From Panorpa germanica (taxonomy: Eukaryota; Arthropoda; Insecta; Mecoptera; Panorpidae), in assembly GCA_963678705.1 (NCBI GenBank), contig OY783211.1:10802603-10866602 (forward strand): 64,000 bases of DNA, given 5' to 3'. Positions 32,876-46,624 of this stretch are shown here, in pieces (the first letter of the stretch is position 1; each line of letters begins with the position of its first letter). The translations under genes were made by a program, and so were the position numbers. Under the pieces are notes generated by a model, which worked only from the letters and a program-made list of their open reading frames with translations, was not told the DNA's origin and searched no databases.

Positions 32876-34854
32876 ATAACGATATACTTATTAGACAGTG
32901 ATGTGGCCAGTGCCATACTGAGACTGATGAGGCCTTTGCGGTACTTATTTATCTTCTTTCTCTTCTAGTCATAATTTAAAAATATAATTGAGTTTTTGGG
33001 GGATTATGATAGCCCGGGTTCAGATGTAGCTCACATGTATGAGAACTCGCTACTATAAAGATTATCAATATTGTAAGAGATCATGCTGATCGTATACATT
33101 TAGAAAAGAAGCAAATTTTAAATGGAATAATTTTGTTTTATTATTATTAGAAACATGAAATGGAAAGATTGGTGTAATTACTCGTCATATGTACAAATAT
33201 ACTCTCTATTGGTGTCCTGGCGAAAACGGTCTATAGAATCCGAATTTTTACAATAATTAGATAATAATATCCTTTATAATTATACAATGTATAACATTGT
33301 ACCTAGAGTTACAACATGGTAACTGACTTAAGTTATCACAAGAGAAATCACACTCCTAAAGTCGCCTAACGTTAAAAACTGCTGTAAACAACCTAACACT
33401 GTGTACAGTGCTAACAAACTTCATACATTTCTTAAATATCTTTATCGCAGGACTTTTAAATAATAAATTCCTATCACTTTCTGAACGTAAAACGAAAATT
33501 CTTGTTTTATTTCATTGAGAAATTTTTGTGCTGTAAAGTTAACTAAATAGAAATCATTTTGTGAATATTTTTGATAAATTTTCTAACCAGCTGTACCGTA
33601 ATAGCAATTACACAAGTTTTATTTCAATCCAATAAACTTGTACATTAAATAACCGTTAGACGAAAGACGAAAAATATTTTCATTACAAAAACCCCGAACA
33701 GAATCTGTAACATAAAATGTCTTCCTTTAAAGTTAAAATTAAATTATAAAGAAGTATATTTATTTAAAAATATTATTTTAAAGCAATAAAAAAATAACAG
33801 TTGAGACAAGTCTTCAGAATTTTAATGAATCAAATTTTGATTGAAATAGAAAAAAAAGATAAAGTTAAAAGTTTTTATTTTTATAACTTTTTTTTATATA
33901 AGTTTTTCAGTCGTTTTTTTATTTATATTCTGTACATTTTCACAACCCTTAAAATTCCATTAGAGTGAATATAGATTTTTTTTTTTTTGGAAAGAACTTC
34001 CCTTTAAATTTTCCCTTTTATCAGTAAATTAAGTTACACTGAACGCCTTATGTTTTAGGGAATTATATTTTATTAAATTAATTTCTAAAGAAGTTGAGTG
34101 TAAGACCGGAAGTGGCTTAGTGGGCGTACTATGCATTCTATTACTTGCCTTGATTGAATAATGTCCCCGACCTTTGTTAAGTAGATGTATACACACGTGT
34201 CAATCTTTAAGAACATTTAACAGGTAATGTCAAACAACTGTATTATATTCTATCCAGTTTAAATTTGTTACAAATAGAACTTGAAGTCTAAGTAGTGGTA
34301 GTTCCCCGTTTATATCATGCTTTAGATAACATAAAAATTTATTAGTTTAAAGAAAAAAATATTTTAATTGACAAAAATCTATAAATTGGACCACGAACTA
34401 CTACCCCATCTGGAATATTCTCCAGATTTAGCCTTCTGCGACTATTTCCTATTTCCAAACATGAAGAAATGGATGAGCGGTAAGATTTAAATCTAACAAA
34501 GAGATCATCATTGAAACCACTGAAACAAACGCCTATTTTGAGGACTTTGTGAAAGGACACTATATTGATAAATAATATATATATTTTGAAGACCTTAAAG
34601 CAGACTATGTTGATAAATAAAGCGTTTCTTTGCCGAAAGAAATATCTTTTATTGAGAAATAAAGCGCTTTGAAAAAAAAGTCACTGAATTATCAAACTAG
34701 TCTCGTATTACTGTAGGTATTACTATAGTTGTTTACGAGAGCTAAGAACTACCGTGCAAATTTTAAAAAAAATCCAAATAGAATATAGTATGTGTCAAAT
34801 AACTAAGTAATCGAATATTATAATTAACATAATTTTTTGTTTTATTTCAACTTT
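32876..34854. other. No gene recognised
   Basis: AT-rich sequence with poly-T runs. No exon, RNA gene or repeat pair could be supported. Confidence 0.4.
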
Positions 34855-34985
34855 TCATAACTTGCCACAAGGTAATTCCAAGGTTCAATTTCTACTTCTT
34901 ATATAGCGAATTATCGTGACCTACTTGGAGTTTCACACTTGCTTACTACTAGCCAATTATTGTGTTACCATTTTCTACCTGGTTA
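34855..34985 (-). repeat. Dispersed repeat R5, copy 2
   Basis: TTGCCACAAGGTAATTCCAA and TTTCACACTTGCTTACTACT recur, rearranged, at 43190-43310 and in reverse at 24006-24100. Confidence 0.45.
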
Positions 34986-35849
34986 TATTTATTTAATAGA
35001 ATAACATAATTTCAAAATTTAAGTTTTTTAAATTGTTTACAAAACTAAAGTTAGCTTTTCGTGGAAAATATTAAGCTTACCAAAGCTTAGAAATTTAAAA
35101 TTCAAACATTTTACATAAAGAGAATTTCTTTAATTTTTAAAATGGTTTTGGTCTTCTACTATACGCGCAAAACTTTCATTTTAATACTTCTTAAATAATA
35201 AATTAGATAAATTAGCCTTGCTACAAAACCCCTGGAATAATATCTATCAGGGTTACAGATCAAGTGATGCTAAATATATATGGATATACTGATTAAATTG
35301 AAACGAATCATCAAAGTTGTCTTCGAAGGCACTTCTCGATAATTAATTGAATTAATCATTGTGCCACCGTTCGCACTACTCCTAACATATCTCATTTTGG
35401 GGACCCTACGTCTAAGACTAAACAAGGCTTCTGTTTTACAGCAATTGGACATCCTTAATGGAACGAACACTGAGGGAAAGATGAATTTCTTAATTTCATG
35501 GAATACAACTCCCATCTCCCGCTTTGTCCTAATTCTCTTTATTACATTAAACTTGAACTCATTTCGAAAGTTCACTGAGAAGTTCCTTCACTTTCCTGGA
35601 AAGTGACTTCAATATTAGGTTATGTTATTAATCTTTGAATTTAAGTTCAGTGGCACATTAATTGTGCGAAAATTGTGTTTCATGATATTAGTATTACCAG
35701 TGACGGATTTATGAACAGAAATCTTTATCTAGGTCATTTTCTATTTCGAGAACAAAACACGGTAAATGGAAAGCTCTTCACAATATCGTTGAACCAACAT
35801 TAATATTAATTATGCCCGCTAAACACATCACATATATATTTTAATTCAA
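34986..35849. other. No gene recognised
   Basis: Overlapping ORFs on both strands at 35270-35606 resemble nothing known and lack splice context. Confidence 0.4.
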
Positions 35850-35950
35850 ATATGGAGAGTTCGGCGGTGACTCATGCTTGAAAGACGTTATGAGAACCGT
35901 ATACGTGTGATTATCTCTCATTATAAAAATATGAGTGAGACAGTACATTT
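35850..35950 (+). mobile_element. Foldback MITE (family GAGAGTTCGG), copy 2, left half
   Basis: GAGAGTTCGGCGGTGACTCA matches the left arms at 19904 and 49991, and ATGAGTGAGACAGTA matches the interior of the third copy. The right arm is missing. Confidence 0.6.
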
Positions 35951-36781
35951 TCATTGAGATTTAGTTTTCAAAAACAATTTAATACATCACAACACGTTGT
36001 ATATTAAGTAATATCCTTTTTCTTAAAAGGTATTTTAAATATGCTTTTAATAGACGTAACTATGTGAAACGGGCACACACAGTGCCGTATCAGTGTGGAC
36101 CCTGTAAATAAACAATGCGTCCAAAATAATTTAAAATGTAATGAATTTCCATAAAAAAAAAATTACAATATTTGTTTAAAATATAACGAAGACCCAGCAC
36201 TTTACCGTCAAATACACTAATCGTCCTAATCCACCACTGCCAGTTAGCTATAATAAAATGATTGACTTTATATTCTAGAAAGACCTGTAGTAAAAACATA
36301 TTTTTTCAGGATTTTCTTCTAATTTATTTTACAGCTTTTCGCAATAAATCATTTGAGAAGAACCTACTTAAAAATTGTACCTTTTTTATATCTACAATAT
36401 TATTTCAGCCTTAATACTGTTAATTTTTCTTTCTTTTGTACGTGCTACCCCAATTTTTTTTTATATAAAATATACAATGGATTTGACAATATTATTATAA
36501 GTTTATTATTTTTGTCACGCCTGCGTAACAATATGTTAGGCAATCCTTATAACGTTTCGGTTCAAACCTTTACTGTAACCGTGAACGTTGAAATAAATGG
36601 ATATTTCCAGTATATTAGAGATAGACATTTGAAAAACGGTGTTCATCAATATCCATTGTTAATATTATAAGATTAGTGGGGTTAATCTTTTGGTAACGAT
36701 AGTTTTACAGATACACTATTAATGTCACATTTACTTATCACACTAGTTTATCTATCACACTATAAAAGGGAGGTCTAAAAT
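35951..36781. other. No gene recognised
   Basis: The 105-codon ORF at 36353-36670 is rich in Tyr, Phe and Asn, as expected of random AT-rich frames, and is not supported. Confidence 0.4.
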
Positions 36782-37015
36782 TAATTTTCTATTATTTTTT
36801 ATATTATATTACTACTATTTTAACAGATAGTTGATATTTCGCATTAATTGTATTATAATAATTGTGTGTTTCTGTAGATTTGTTTATTTTTTATTTTTGT
36901 TTATCATTTGATGAGTTAATTCTTTGCTAGTCCTGAAATACATTTATTCCTTCTCCGGGAATCGAAACCGGACCTAAGCATAGCTGAGTGTTAGAGTCTA
37001 TGACCTAACCTGTAA
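36782..37015 (-). repeat. SINE family 2 (tRNA-derived), copy a
   Basis: On the minus strand a tRNA-like head (TTAGGTCATAGACTCTAACA, then a CTCAGCTATGC segment and the B-box-like GGTTTCGATTCCC at 36958-36970) is followed by an AT-rich body ending near 36782. Two more copies in the same orientation lie at 42450-42670 and 60600-60835. A pol III origin is inferred from the B box and overall tRNA-like spacing. Confidence 0.75.
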
Positions 37016-37860
37016 TTACCTAGTCAGTACTATAGCTTTCGCTTCGTTTTGGCCGCTAGATCACCTGTACAAAATTAATATTAAATCTGATGATAGATGG
37101 TGAAGAAGGAACTTTAGATCATATTAAATTTGAATGCATAAATTATAGTTTACAAAGATCAAAATTCAATAGTGTTGAATTTAATACTAAATTTTTGTTA
37201 AGTTATTCAAAATTAATTAGTGAATTATTTAAATATTTAGAAATTTGTAAAATTGAATTATAAAATATATATAAAATATGATGGTGGCTATGACGAATGA
37301 AAGTCAAGCAAATAAATAAAAAAAAATCTTACCTAGATATATTTTGAGGTTATGAAAGGAAATAAAACTAAACTATTTAGAATAAGTCAATGTCAGTTTC
37401 CCCATTTACTTTCTATGTATTTTATTATCTTAAGCAGAACGCATCATTACCAACATATACGAGTATAAAGGGTCCATATTTGAAATGTACGTAAAGTTTA
37501 GAAATTGAAGGTTTTTCTGTTGATTGACATTAATCAAATATTGTGACAATACATCTTTAACATAGTAAAGATAACCTACCGTGGTACTAGAAAACTAGAT
37601 CTCCTAAAATAACTATTGATGCTTATAGTTTAAGCAGTGCTACATTTTCCAGCAGTTTCATTTCTTAATGCACATCATTTTTAACGTGTAAAAATACTTT
37701 ATCAGAGCCAGTGTATATATTTATATGTGAACATATAAAGACATTTCCTGGTTTTATCCTCCTGTCTGTCTGGCATATACTATCATCTCCTCTCTTTCAC
37801 TCTTTCTCTCACCGTTTCTATTTCTCCCCGTTTTATCTTTCTGTTTTACTTGTCACACCC
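37016..37860. other. No gene recognised
   Basis: AT-rich sequence with a TACGAGTAT word at 37458. No other feature was seen. Confidence 0.4.
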
Positions 37861-38205
37861 TTTGGCGATCTACTAAAAACCCTCTTCGATACTCCAGTCA
37901 ATCCCACGGGACCTCCCATTGAGTGGTACGAGGTGGTGGGTGGTACAGGGTGTGGGTTCAAGTTCCGGGGAGTTGGAGACCCGCATCCTGTTAACCCGGA
38001 GCCGATTGAGGCGAATAGAATTGAACTTACCGGAATATACTACGGGAAAATCACGACAAAAATATATTTAACATTATTTATTAACCAGAGACTGTTTGTT
38101 ATACAAGGAACATATGTAAGGACAAATGGAAAAGTTGGCGCTGAGACCCAACAACTACGGGCGCGGCTCCTTGTTTATGAGAATTTATACATATGGACTG
38201 TATGA
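37861..38205 (+). repeat. GC-richer block, possible unclassified repeat
   Basis: Positions 37890-38010 are GC-richer than the flanks and contain GTGGGTTCAAGTTCC, which resembles a pol III B box. A 164-codon ORF (37711-38205) runs across it but has no recognisable domain and starts in AT-rich noncoding-like sequence. It could be a SINE or an unknown gene fragment; I cannot decide. Confidence 0.25.
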
Positions 38206-39554
38206 AATTATTATTCTCTCTGTGAAAAATATCGAATTTAAATTTGTACAGGTTTTTAAACAACGAACAAAAAACTTTTAACAGTATAATACCTAAAAAT
38301 ATTCCAGTAGCCTATGTTGTGATAAGATTAAAAAGACATATTATAAAAAACTTTTTTTAATTAAAGTTTTACATAGCATATTACTTTAATGTATCAAGCT
38401 GTACAACAGATTGATAATTAAGTAGCTTGATATTTTTATATTTAAGTAATGCATTTCTGAATCCAAAGAAATTAATGTACAAAAAAGTTCGTTTAAACAG
38501 AAATAAATAAGATAATCTACATATATGAAGACTTTAGATTACCTATTAAAAGTTTATTTATCAAATCCGTATATTATACGGTAGCTATAAAAACATGTCT
38601 TTACAACAGACAAACTTAAAAAATTCGTAACTTCACTCCACTTAAAACTAATCGCCAGATTACGAATAACCCTTATTTTAAACAACTATCATTAACTGTA
38701 ATAATAATACTCAAAATTGACTTCTATAAGCTTTAATCAGATATATTTTGACTAGTAATATTTTGTTTTTGTATCATAATAATGCATAATAATGAAATCT
38801 AATACTACTAGATTTCATAATCATTACATTAACAAAATAAATCTTAAAGTTATGTCTAGACATGGTTACCACATTAAACCTTGATATTTCTCATGCAGGT
38901 TTGATGTTTGCTTAAATAGTTTAAATACTATCTGGAAGTATTACCTGCTAGATAAAAAGCATAGTTCACTAAATTAAAGAATAATTATAATAATATTAAA
39001 ACTTATAACTAGTTATTAATCATCATTACACAAATTACATCATTAACCACACATTCAGTACGCCTGCAAGTATTATGTTATGCAATTCTTTTAACGTAAT
39101 CATTATTCGTATTCATATAACAATGTGAAAATTATCTCACTGTAAATCACAAACATTTTAGTTTTACATTAGATTTTCCTGCTCTGTAACATCGTTAAAT
39201 GATAATGAATCCTTGCATTAACTAAGTGCTATTAAATATATTATGAGACATTAATTTAATAGATGAAGTAAAAGTTTTATTTCTGCTATTACTTCGTTCA
39301 AACATTAATTTAACTAAAGGAAGACATAATCTTACTTCCGGCTGACCATCGGATACAGATACTATATGTAGGTTATTTTACCCGTGTAATTATCAACATA
39401 GCCTTGTAGACAAACCGGATTTTACAAATGTAGGTAGTTGAATACGTGTTTAGATATCATTGAATCTTTGGACAATCTGGGTCAACAAACTGTAGGTGTA
39501 TAAAGTATTATTCCTATGTAACGCGATTTTAGTCGGAGATGCTTCATAAGACCT
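38206..39554. other. No gene recognised
   Basis: AT-rich, ORF-poor sequence without visible repeats. Confidence 0.45.
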
Positions 39555-39840
39555 ACTGAGTGTCCCAAAATATATTTATATTAAAAGCTTTCGTGTATAG
39601 ATTAACCCTTTACTCCAATACGTGGTTGCGACAAACTTATACAGGGTGTCAAAATATAAGAGCGTTGAAAACGTACGGTTAAAATAAGGAACTTACGTTC
39701 GCTATTATCATACAATATTTACAGTAAGGCGCTCTCACACTGGAGCAGACTATGCTGGTCTTCAAACCTTTTCTGAATTCATAATTCCGAAAAGAACCGA
39801 TATAGATGTGCAAAAAATATGCGAAATTTTCAAGTTTTAG
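39555..39840. repeat. Fragments with CAGGGTGTC-type ends
   Basis: GAGTGTCCCAAAATAT at about 39558 and TACAGGGTGTCAAAATA at 39640 resemble the left end of the foldback element at 1410-2177. No matching right ends were found. A short inverted repeat (CTTTTC.GAATT with AATTC.GAAAAG) lies near 39766-39795. Confidence 0.35.
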
Positions 39841-40009
39841 TACTTTTCATATATCTCTCTTATTGTTTTACGCCAATTTAAACTACTGGATTATATTCAA
39901 AGAATGTTTTTCTTTTTAAAACTTATTAATAAGGCATACCTTAATGTAATCACAGTAAATTTATATTGTTGTATTAGGTATTTGTATATTTGTACGGTTT
40001 ATGAAGTAG

Positions 40010-40155
40010 AAGTTTTACATACGTGAATTACATTGCTGCCTAATAATTGTTTGATTATATTTGGTAAATTATCAATTAATTGAAACAATAATTAAACCCT
40101 GAAAAAATAGCTGTGGTCCGAGAATTAATACTGAAAGTACAGAATCACCTAAAAT
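40010..40155 (-). repeat. SINE family 1, copy g (diverged)
   Basis: ACATTGCTGCCTAATAATTG matches 30548-30570, and AATAATTAAACCCTGAAA matches the family tail motif in minus orientation. Confidence 0.4.
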
Positions 40156-40271
40156 AATGATCGATATATTTGATTTTCGATTGAGTTCATTTCTTAATTA
40201 TTTCTCTTATTATGTTTTAAAAAGGGTGTAACCAAGAAACAAACAGCGCGAATATTCAAAAACAGCGCGTA

Positions 40272-40390
40272 CAGTGGAACCTCGTGTTACGAACTCAATT
40301 CATTCTTTGACTATGTTCGTAAGTGGAAATGTTCGCAAATCAAAAAAAAAAATTCCATTGAAATTAATGTATTAAGCGTTTTCATCATTA
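40272..40390 (+). mobile_element. Pogo/Tigger-like terminal remnant
   Basis: CAGTGGAACCTCGTGTTACG follows TA and resembles Tigger/pogo ends. The sequence after it (AATTCCATTGAAATTAATG) is typical of their subterminal regions. No transposase is present. Confidence 0.45.
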
Positions 40391-42449
40391 AAAACCCGAG
40401 CTTAAGTAAATCCTTCTGGCATATTACTCGCTAACACTATCTCCAGAAAACTTTTCATTCATCCAAACTAACAATAATTTATCTTCTTCTTCGACACGCA
40501 CTATGAACACTTGAAATATTTGTTTCGTCGTTAGCGCATCTGTTTTACAAGATCACAAACACGAAGACCATTCTCATTTAAGTTATTAATTCCTTATCGT
40601 AGATTAAAAAATATTTAATGTCAAAATGATTTTTTGTTAAGTGATTTATGGGATACCCTATATTCATACTTTAACAAATTTCTATATTTGGTGCTTTATC
40701 AAGTTGTTCGTATTTCTAGTCTATCAATAAACGACATCTTGCAAGGTTTAAATATTTAAAGGCCCCATTTGCCGCATTCCTAGTAGTCTGCCCAAGTTGA
40801 AGTAGCCATTTCTCACATGTGGTACTGATGCACATTGCCACCAAGGCTTCATTTTCATGCACATTGAAAATACTCTAAAAGGGTCTAAAAGTGACGTTTG
40901 CCATTTTACCCGACGCCGACTGCACGTATCGACGCATTGGTCACGTACCGTCGCGTCGCAAAGAACCAGCGTCTTCGACATGACCGCGACGGTAGCTTCT
41001 ATGGAATTGGCGTATTCAAGTAATGTTAAAAAAAAAACAAACACATACAAGTTTATACTATGGAAAGAAATGTGTTATTAAGCTGTGTATTCACCAAACC
41101 GACGTTGTTATTACACGTTAGTTTACTTTAGTAAACTGTAAATTATTGTTTACTCGATATTCGGTATTCGTACATGAACATATACAAGTAGTGATCAAAG
41201 CATTCGAATGTTTGCTTTGGTCATATTCGACGAGCCGAACATATATGTGTTATTATTTATTGGTGATAATTTATAACGTAGTAAACAAATAAATTATCTT
41301 TATCTTTAGTCAGATATCAAATATTTTCTATATGTTTTAAATATATGTAGACGGGTGGTGCGCAAATGTTCGTGCACAAATATTAGACCACGCATAATCG
41401 ACAAAAATCACATGGAAGAAAATGGTTCATGAACAACGAAGTTTTCGAATGATAAGCGGTTTAATGGGTAAACAGAAAGAAAACTTCTCATTTTTTCTGT
41501 AGTAAATCGTATTATATTTTTCCTTCTCATCCTAAATCCTGCCAATGACTCCAGTGCCTTGGCTAATACACTCTGCTTACTTTTTTATCCACTTATTTTT
41601 ACTCAGACTTACAGTTCGCTTATACACACCGGTTCATTTTCCAATTCTTATCACTTCTCCTCCCCAATTTTTACTTATCCTAGTTTAAGTGTATTACGTC
41701 TTCTCAACATCCTTTCTTATCAAAGCGGATTATGAAATTATTTTGGTATCGCACCTAGACAGAATTTGCCTATAATTCTAGCAAGTCTTGTCCTAGACGA
41801 ACAGTGGTTGTCGATATGATGAATATAGATCCAAATTTCTGGCGACTAACATCTGATGAAGGTTTCTGATAGCCCCACTGATGAAGTGGTAAATCGTGTG
41901 CAAGATTTTAAATTGAATAAGGTTATTAAATACTTAAATCGTTTATTTAAATTAATTATGTTTAAGGTTTACTTTGACTTGCTTTGAAAATGCATCGTAT
42001 TTTCTATCATTGCTACTATGCGGACTTGGTGAGTACTCAACTTGGCGTGCATACATACATACTATGTATATATATATAAATAGAAATGTACTTTTAACTG
42101 ATACGAGCTTGTCCATTTATTAAGTGTAAAGTCTGGAGTAATTGCTATTTGAAGTTGATTTACTCAGTGATTGCAATCACTGAACTAAACCTCTCTTTGT
42201 TTCCGTTAGCGTGATTTATGTACATTTGATAAGTATCTTCATTAAAAGATATCAAATACGTTTTCTGTGATGCGTTTAACTTTAAAACAACCTTTATTGT
42301 AGTTATTTAACTGATATTAGATCTGATATATAATATGTTTGCTTTATAGAATTATTTTGTGTAACAATGATATTAATTTATTACCAGAGTGACCAAAAAT
42401 CAGGTGCTTTGTAGGATAACATCACTAAATGAGATAACCATTATCTCGG
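40391..42449. other. No gene recognised
   Basis: A GC-rich patch at 40895-41000 carries overlapping ORFs on both strands (40748-41050 and 40857-41081). Neither resembles a known protein. The rest is plain AT-rich DNA. Confidence 0.4.
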
Positions 42450-42670
42450 TTGTTTATTATGTATATCTCACAAAATTGTTCGCTACAGAATTAGGTTATA
42501 TCTCGTATTAATTGTGTTTAGTAGATTTGTTTATTATATGCTTCATTTTATTCAAGTTAATTCTTTGTCAGTCATGGAAAAAATGTATTTCTTCTTCGAG
42601 AATTAAACCTGGACCTAAGCATACCTGAGCGTTAATGTCTATGATTTAACTGCATGGGGCACCCGGAGGT
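42450..42670 (-). repeat. SINE family 2, copy b
   Basis: The head segment GACATTAACGCTCAG and a B-box-like GTTTAATTCTCG (minus strand) match the family. The body matches 36782-36950 with many changes. Confidence 0.6.
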
Positions 42671-43189
42671 TTCAAATTTCAGATTAGAAATGTAACTTAA
42701 GTAGTCTAGAGAAATGAACATGCAATGATATATGTTGTGGAAAAAAATCTTTTAATTTTTCTCGTTATATCTTTTCTCGTTAAATAGATTATAAAAATAC
42801 CTTATTTATAATTCATTTGATACTCTTTTAAAAGTTTTTCTTAAAAAGCTTTATTTATTCAAAGAAAAATATTCTGTAAAAGTAATCAAAAAATTGTTTT
42901 CCAAAAAACAATAAAGTAGGTAAGAAAACATTGTAGATATACTAGGTAACATATTTTACGTAAAGGTAATTTTTTTAAAGATAAATATATCTTAAATTAC
43001 ACATCATATTTTTTTTCTAAATTCATCAAAACATCATTTCTAGTTCATTTATCTTAGCTGTACATATTATAACATACACTCGTTTTTTTTAATTTGATTT
43101 TTAAATATTGTTCATTAATTTAGCTTGATTAATATTACACCTATGAACTACATTCATTGTTATAAAGTACGTCAAGAAATTTATCGTTT

Positions 43190-43310
43190 AGTTCTAAGGT
43201 AGAAAATTGACCTTCAGTGCAGGTTCACACTTGTTTGCTTGCCACAAGCTAATTTCAAAGTTCATTTTCTACTTCTTATATAAAAATTATCTAGCTATCA
43301 TGGTTTATTT
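43190..43310. repeat. Dispersed repeat R5, copy 3 (rearranged)
   Basis: AGGTAGAAAATTGACC, GGTTCACACTTG and CATTTTCTACTTCTTATATA match parts of 34855-34985 in mixed order. Confidence 0.4.
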
Positions 43311-46300
43311 TCTAAAACATTTATACTTTGTCCATAAAATTTCATATCTTTTTAATAAAATATAAACATAATGCTTGATTATTAAAAATAAACAACACAA
43401 CTAAATATTTTTATAATTTAAAATTAAAATAATCCATTTAAGTATAGTTTTTTATAATTAAATTCACTTCAATCATGTCTGATCCTTCGATATTTCCAGA
43501 GCGTTTTATTTACAGTCACTATCTCTTGAATAATAAATGTTCCGACGCTTTTAAATATTCATTTTTCATTATTTCAACTTTTTATTGCAATTTTCAACGA
43601 ATCTGATTATTTTTTAAATGTCATATTCGTTTTTTTAATCTTTAATTAATTCCAGTTTCATATTTTTCGTATAACTTTAATCCGTAACTTTATTGTCCAG
43701 TTGACATTTTCTATATGAATGTTTGCTAAATCTGTACATGTTAAGCCTTTAGTTTGTAATACCTACGCAAATTAGTATAATGCCGTGTATCCAACGTCTG
43801 CGCCAGCGCTTATGTGATGACACGGTTGCCTAAGGGTGCAGTGGTTTGAGGAGGCTACAGCATGACAAATACAATGCAGATAATCATGTTTAGTTTTGTA
43901 CGTTCATTAGTTGGAAAACGTATTCAAAGGACAACCACTACTATTTCGAACTATTTCCGATGACCTCCTACTATGTTGGTAGTTGTTTGTTATATAATAA
44001 ATATAATTTGTGATTTGAAAATAAGTATTGCCCTTCCAAAACTCGAGTACATTTACAAGTTCATATATTTAACCAACCTTCCTATATTATATAGCCCTAT
44101 GATATTATAAATAATAGAAATTGATACTCAATTTGCTTTACTAATTGTAAATATCGAGCTATTTCACCGCATATAAAAGAACAATACGCCGGTGCCGTCC
44201 CGACGCTACTCATTAGGGGTTAACGAGACTCACACTCTTAAAACGGGACTTTATTAATTAAATTATTTATTATTATTGTAAAATATTATCAATTTATTAT
44301 AAAAGTAATTACCAAACTATATATCCAACAGTAATAATTAAATAAATCCTCTTGGCAAAATAAAATAAAATAAATTTATTATTTATGAATTCATTACATA
44401 ATTTTTCATATATATTATATATTATGCATATTATATAGTAATTAAAACAATAATAAAATAATACAGTGGGTGACTAGGAGTGTTCACAAATGAAAATTCA
44501 TAAATTGATAGTCAACGTGACTGCAAATATTGTAAGAGAATGTCGTAAGTGAAATGGTACTATATTATGAACTTGATTAGAAAATATCCTAAGCTCTATA
44601 ATATGATGAGCAGGAACAAACTAAAAACCTTTACATTTTAGTACAGTCTCTATTGTATTGCTAAAAACATTAGAACTTGTACTTATTTTTAGTATTATTT
44701 AAAAAAAATTTCCATTATTAATAATATTTTAATTATTCGCTATTTTTCATACACATTTTATTTGATTGCTTTTTTTAAATTTATTTTACGGTTATTATTT
44801 AATTTTTACATTTTAAACTTCCCGCCGGAAATGTCAACTACATGAAGTTAGTTACATGTCCTTCGAGTTTGTAAGTTTCTGAAAGCATGTTATGTAAAAT
44901 AATGTTTAATGTCTAAACTTATGTTTTACTACAAGTGGTCTTGTTAGAGAGTGTGTTAAAACAACATGGCGCATAGAACGCTACTAGTGTTCATTACATT
45001 AACCTAAATCTAGGTGTTAATACATAACACCTAAATTTGGTCGACTTAGAGTTAAGTATGTATATGATATTTACTAGAAAAGCTTTTACTGATAGTATTA
45101 AACTTTTTCATATCTAGTAAACGTAATGTACTATTTATGTAACATACACATAACGTAAAAGAAATTAATTATACGTATAACATGTTTTCCTTTAAAACAT
45201 TGTACCCAAAATGAAGAACTGTTATTTTTTACAAGTTTACATACATTTTTAATTATAAGCCAATAACTTTTCCTAGTAAATAATTTGGTGAAATTGCTTG
45301 CAAGGTGAAGCTTTAATCAAAATAAGAACTTTACTATAGCTGAATCAACTTCTTCGTCGGTTAAACTCCAAACAGAAAGGAAATGGTTTTTTCAAATGTA
45401 TCCCATAACCGAGATATATCGTATAAACGACTGAATTGTGAGCAACCCCTTTCATGGCAAAAATTCGTAGATTCATAGATTTTATTAAATATGACTTTAA
45501 ATGGACTTCATATTATTCACTGGATTGCTACTGTACAAGTTAATAAAATACACAAATGTATTGAAGAATTGGTAGGTCGCGCTTAGTTTCAGCAACTTGG
45601 ATTTTGAAAGACTCTTTCGAGAATTTCTCAGGTGTTGTGTCCTTGATGTTGACGATGCAAATGATTAATTCAATAAAACTCGTACTGTTTAAAACACTAA
45701 CCACCTTACAAATAAACCCGTTATAAAATTTATATCACGTATAAACTGATAATAAGTCTATCCGTGCGTGCTTTATATAGGTATAAATTTTACAACAACT
45801 TTATTTGTATGGCGGTAATTGTTTATCATTAGTTATATAATATCGATTCCACTAATAAAATAAATAACAATTATACGTATAGATAACAATTGACAACATT
45901 AAAAATATATTAAAAATCGACTGCCAGTAATGCAATGTAATAGGCTAGTGCTTGTATTGAAGAGTAAAAGACTTGTAGGCGAGTTCATACTCTAAGGTCT
46001 TGCTGAAAGCAGAGTAGCTAGTTATACAGGCCAGTAATTAGCTGGAGTAGGGACCGTGACCAGCAGTAAATCTGGTTTGAGTGAAGAGGCCTCTGGTTTT
46101 ATGATACTAAATAAAAAATCCTACCTAATCCTAATCCTTACCATGTATATTTATTAAGCTCCATAATTTGAGAACTGAACGTGTAAGCTATTTCTCATCC
46201 ACAAATTAACCATATTTTGTGTTTAATTAAATTTTGCTCCGTTACGCCACTGTATACGGTTGTCTAACCTTGCGGGATAGATATAAATTACGGGAAAATA

Positions 46301-46624
46301 GAAACATAATATCATTGTATTTTTACTATGCGTTCAATTAAATTGGCGGATTCTCTATCCATTATCTTCTTTTCTTTGTAATCAATTCCGGAATTAGTAT
46401 TAAATTGGGAAAACTGATACTATTATTAATTGAACCATATGTATACCTTGCCATAAGCGTTTTCATAACATGAACTAGTCAAATCCGAACAAATTAAAAC
46501 AAAGAAATACTTAAACCCCTGCTACAGTCTTGTCGGCAACTACACTAACAAGTAAATGTTTTCCTCTGCAGTCATGTTCCTTTAAAAGTTTTAACCACTA
46601 ACTAAACTTTGTTTATTGTTACAG
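43311..46624. other. No gene recognised; possible intron
   Basis: AT-rich sequence without a recognisable exon, directly upstream of the CUB exon acceptor. It may be intron of that gene. No start exon or signal-peptide exon could be identified. Confidence 0.4.

Noticed and set aside
37711..38205. 164-codon ORF as a gene
   Set aside because: Mixed composition crossing a GC-rich patch that may be a repeat; no domain, no conserved motif, no splice signals.
40748..41081. Overlapping ORFs on both strands
   Set aside because: A GC-rich patch lowers stop frequency on both strands; neither product resembles a known protein.
46110..46142. Telomere-like CCTAA repeats
   Set aside because: Only a few irregular CCTAAT units; not a TTAGG array.
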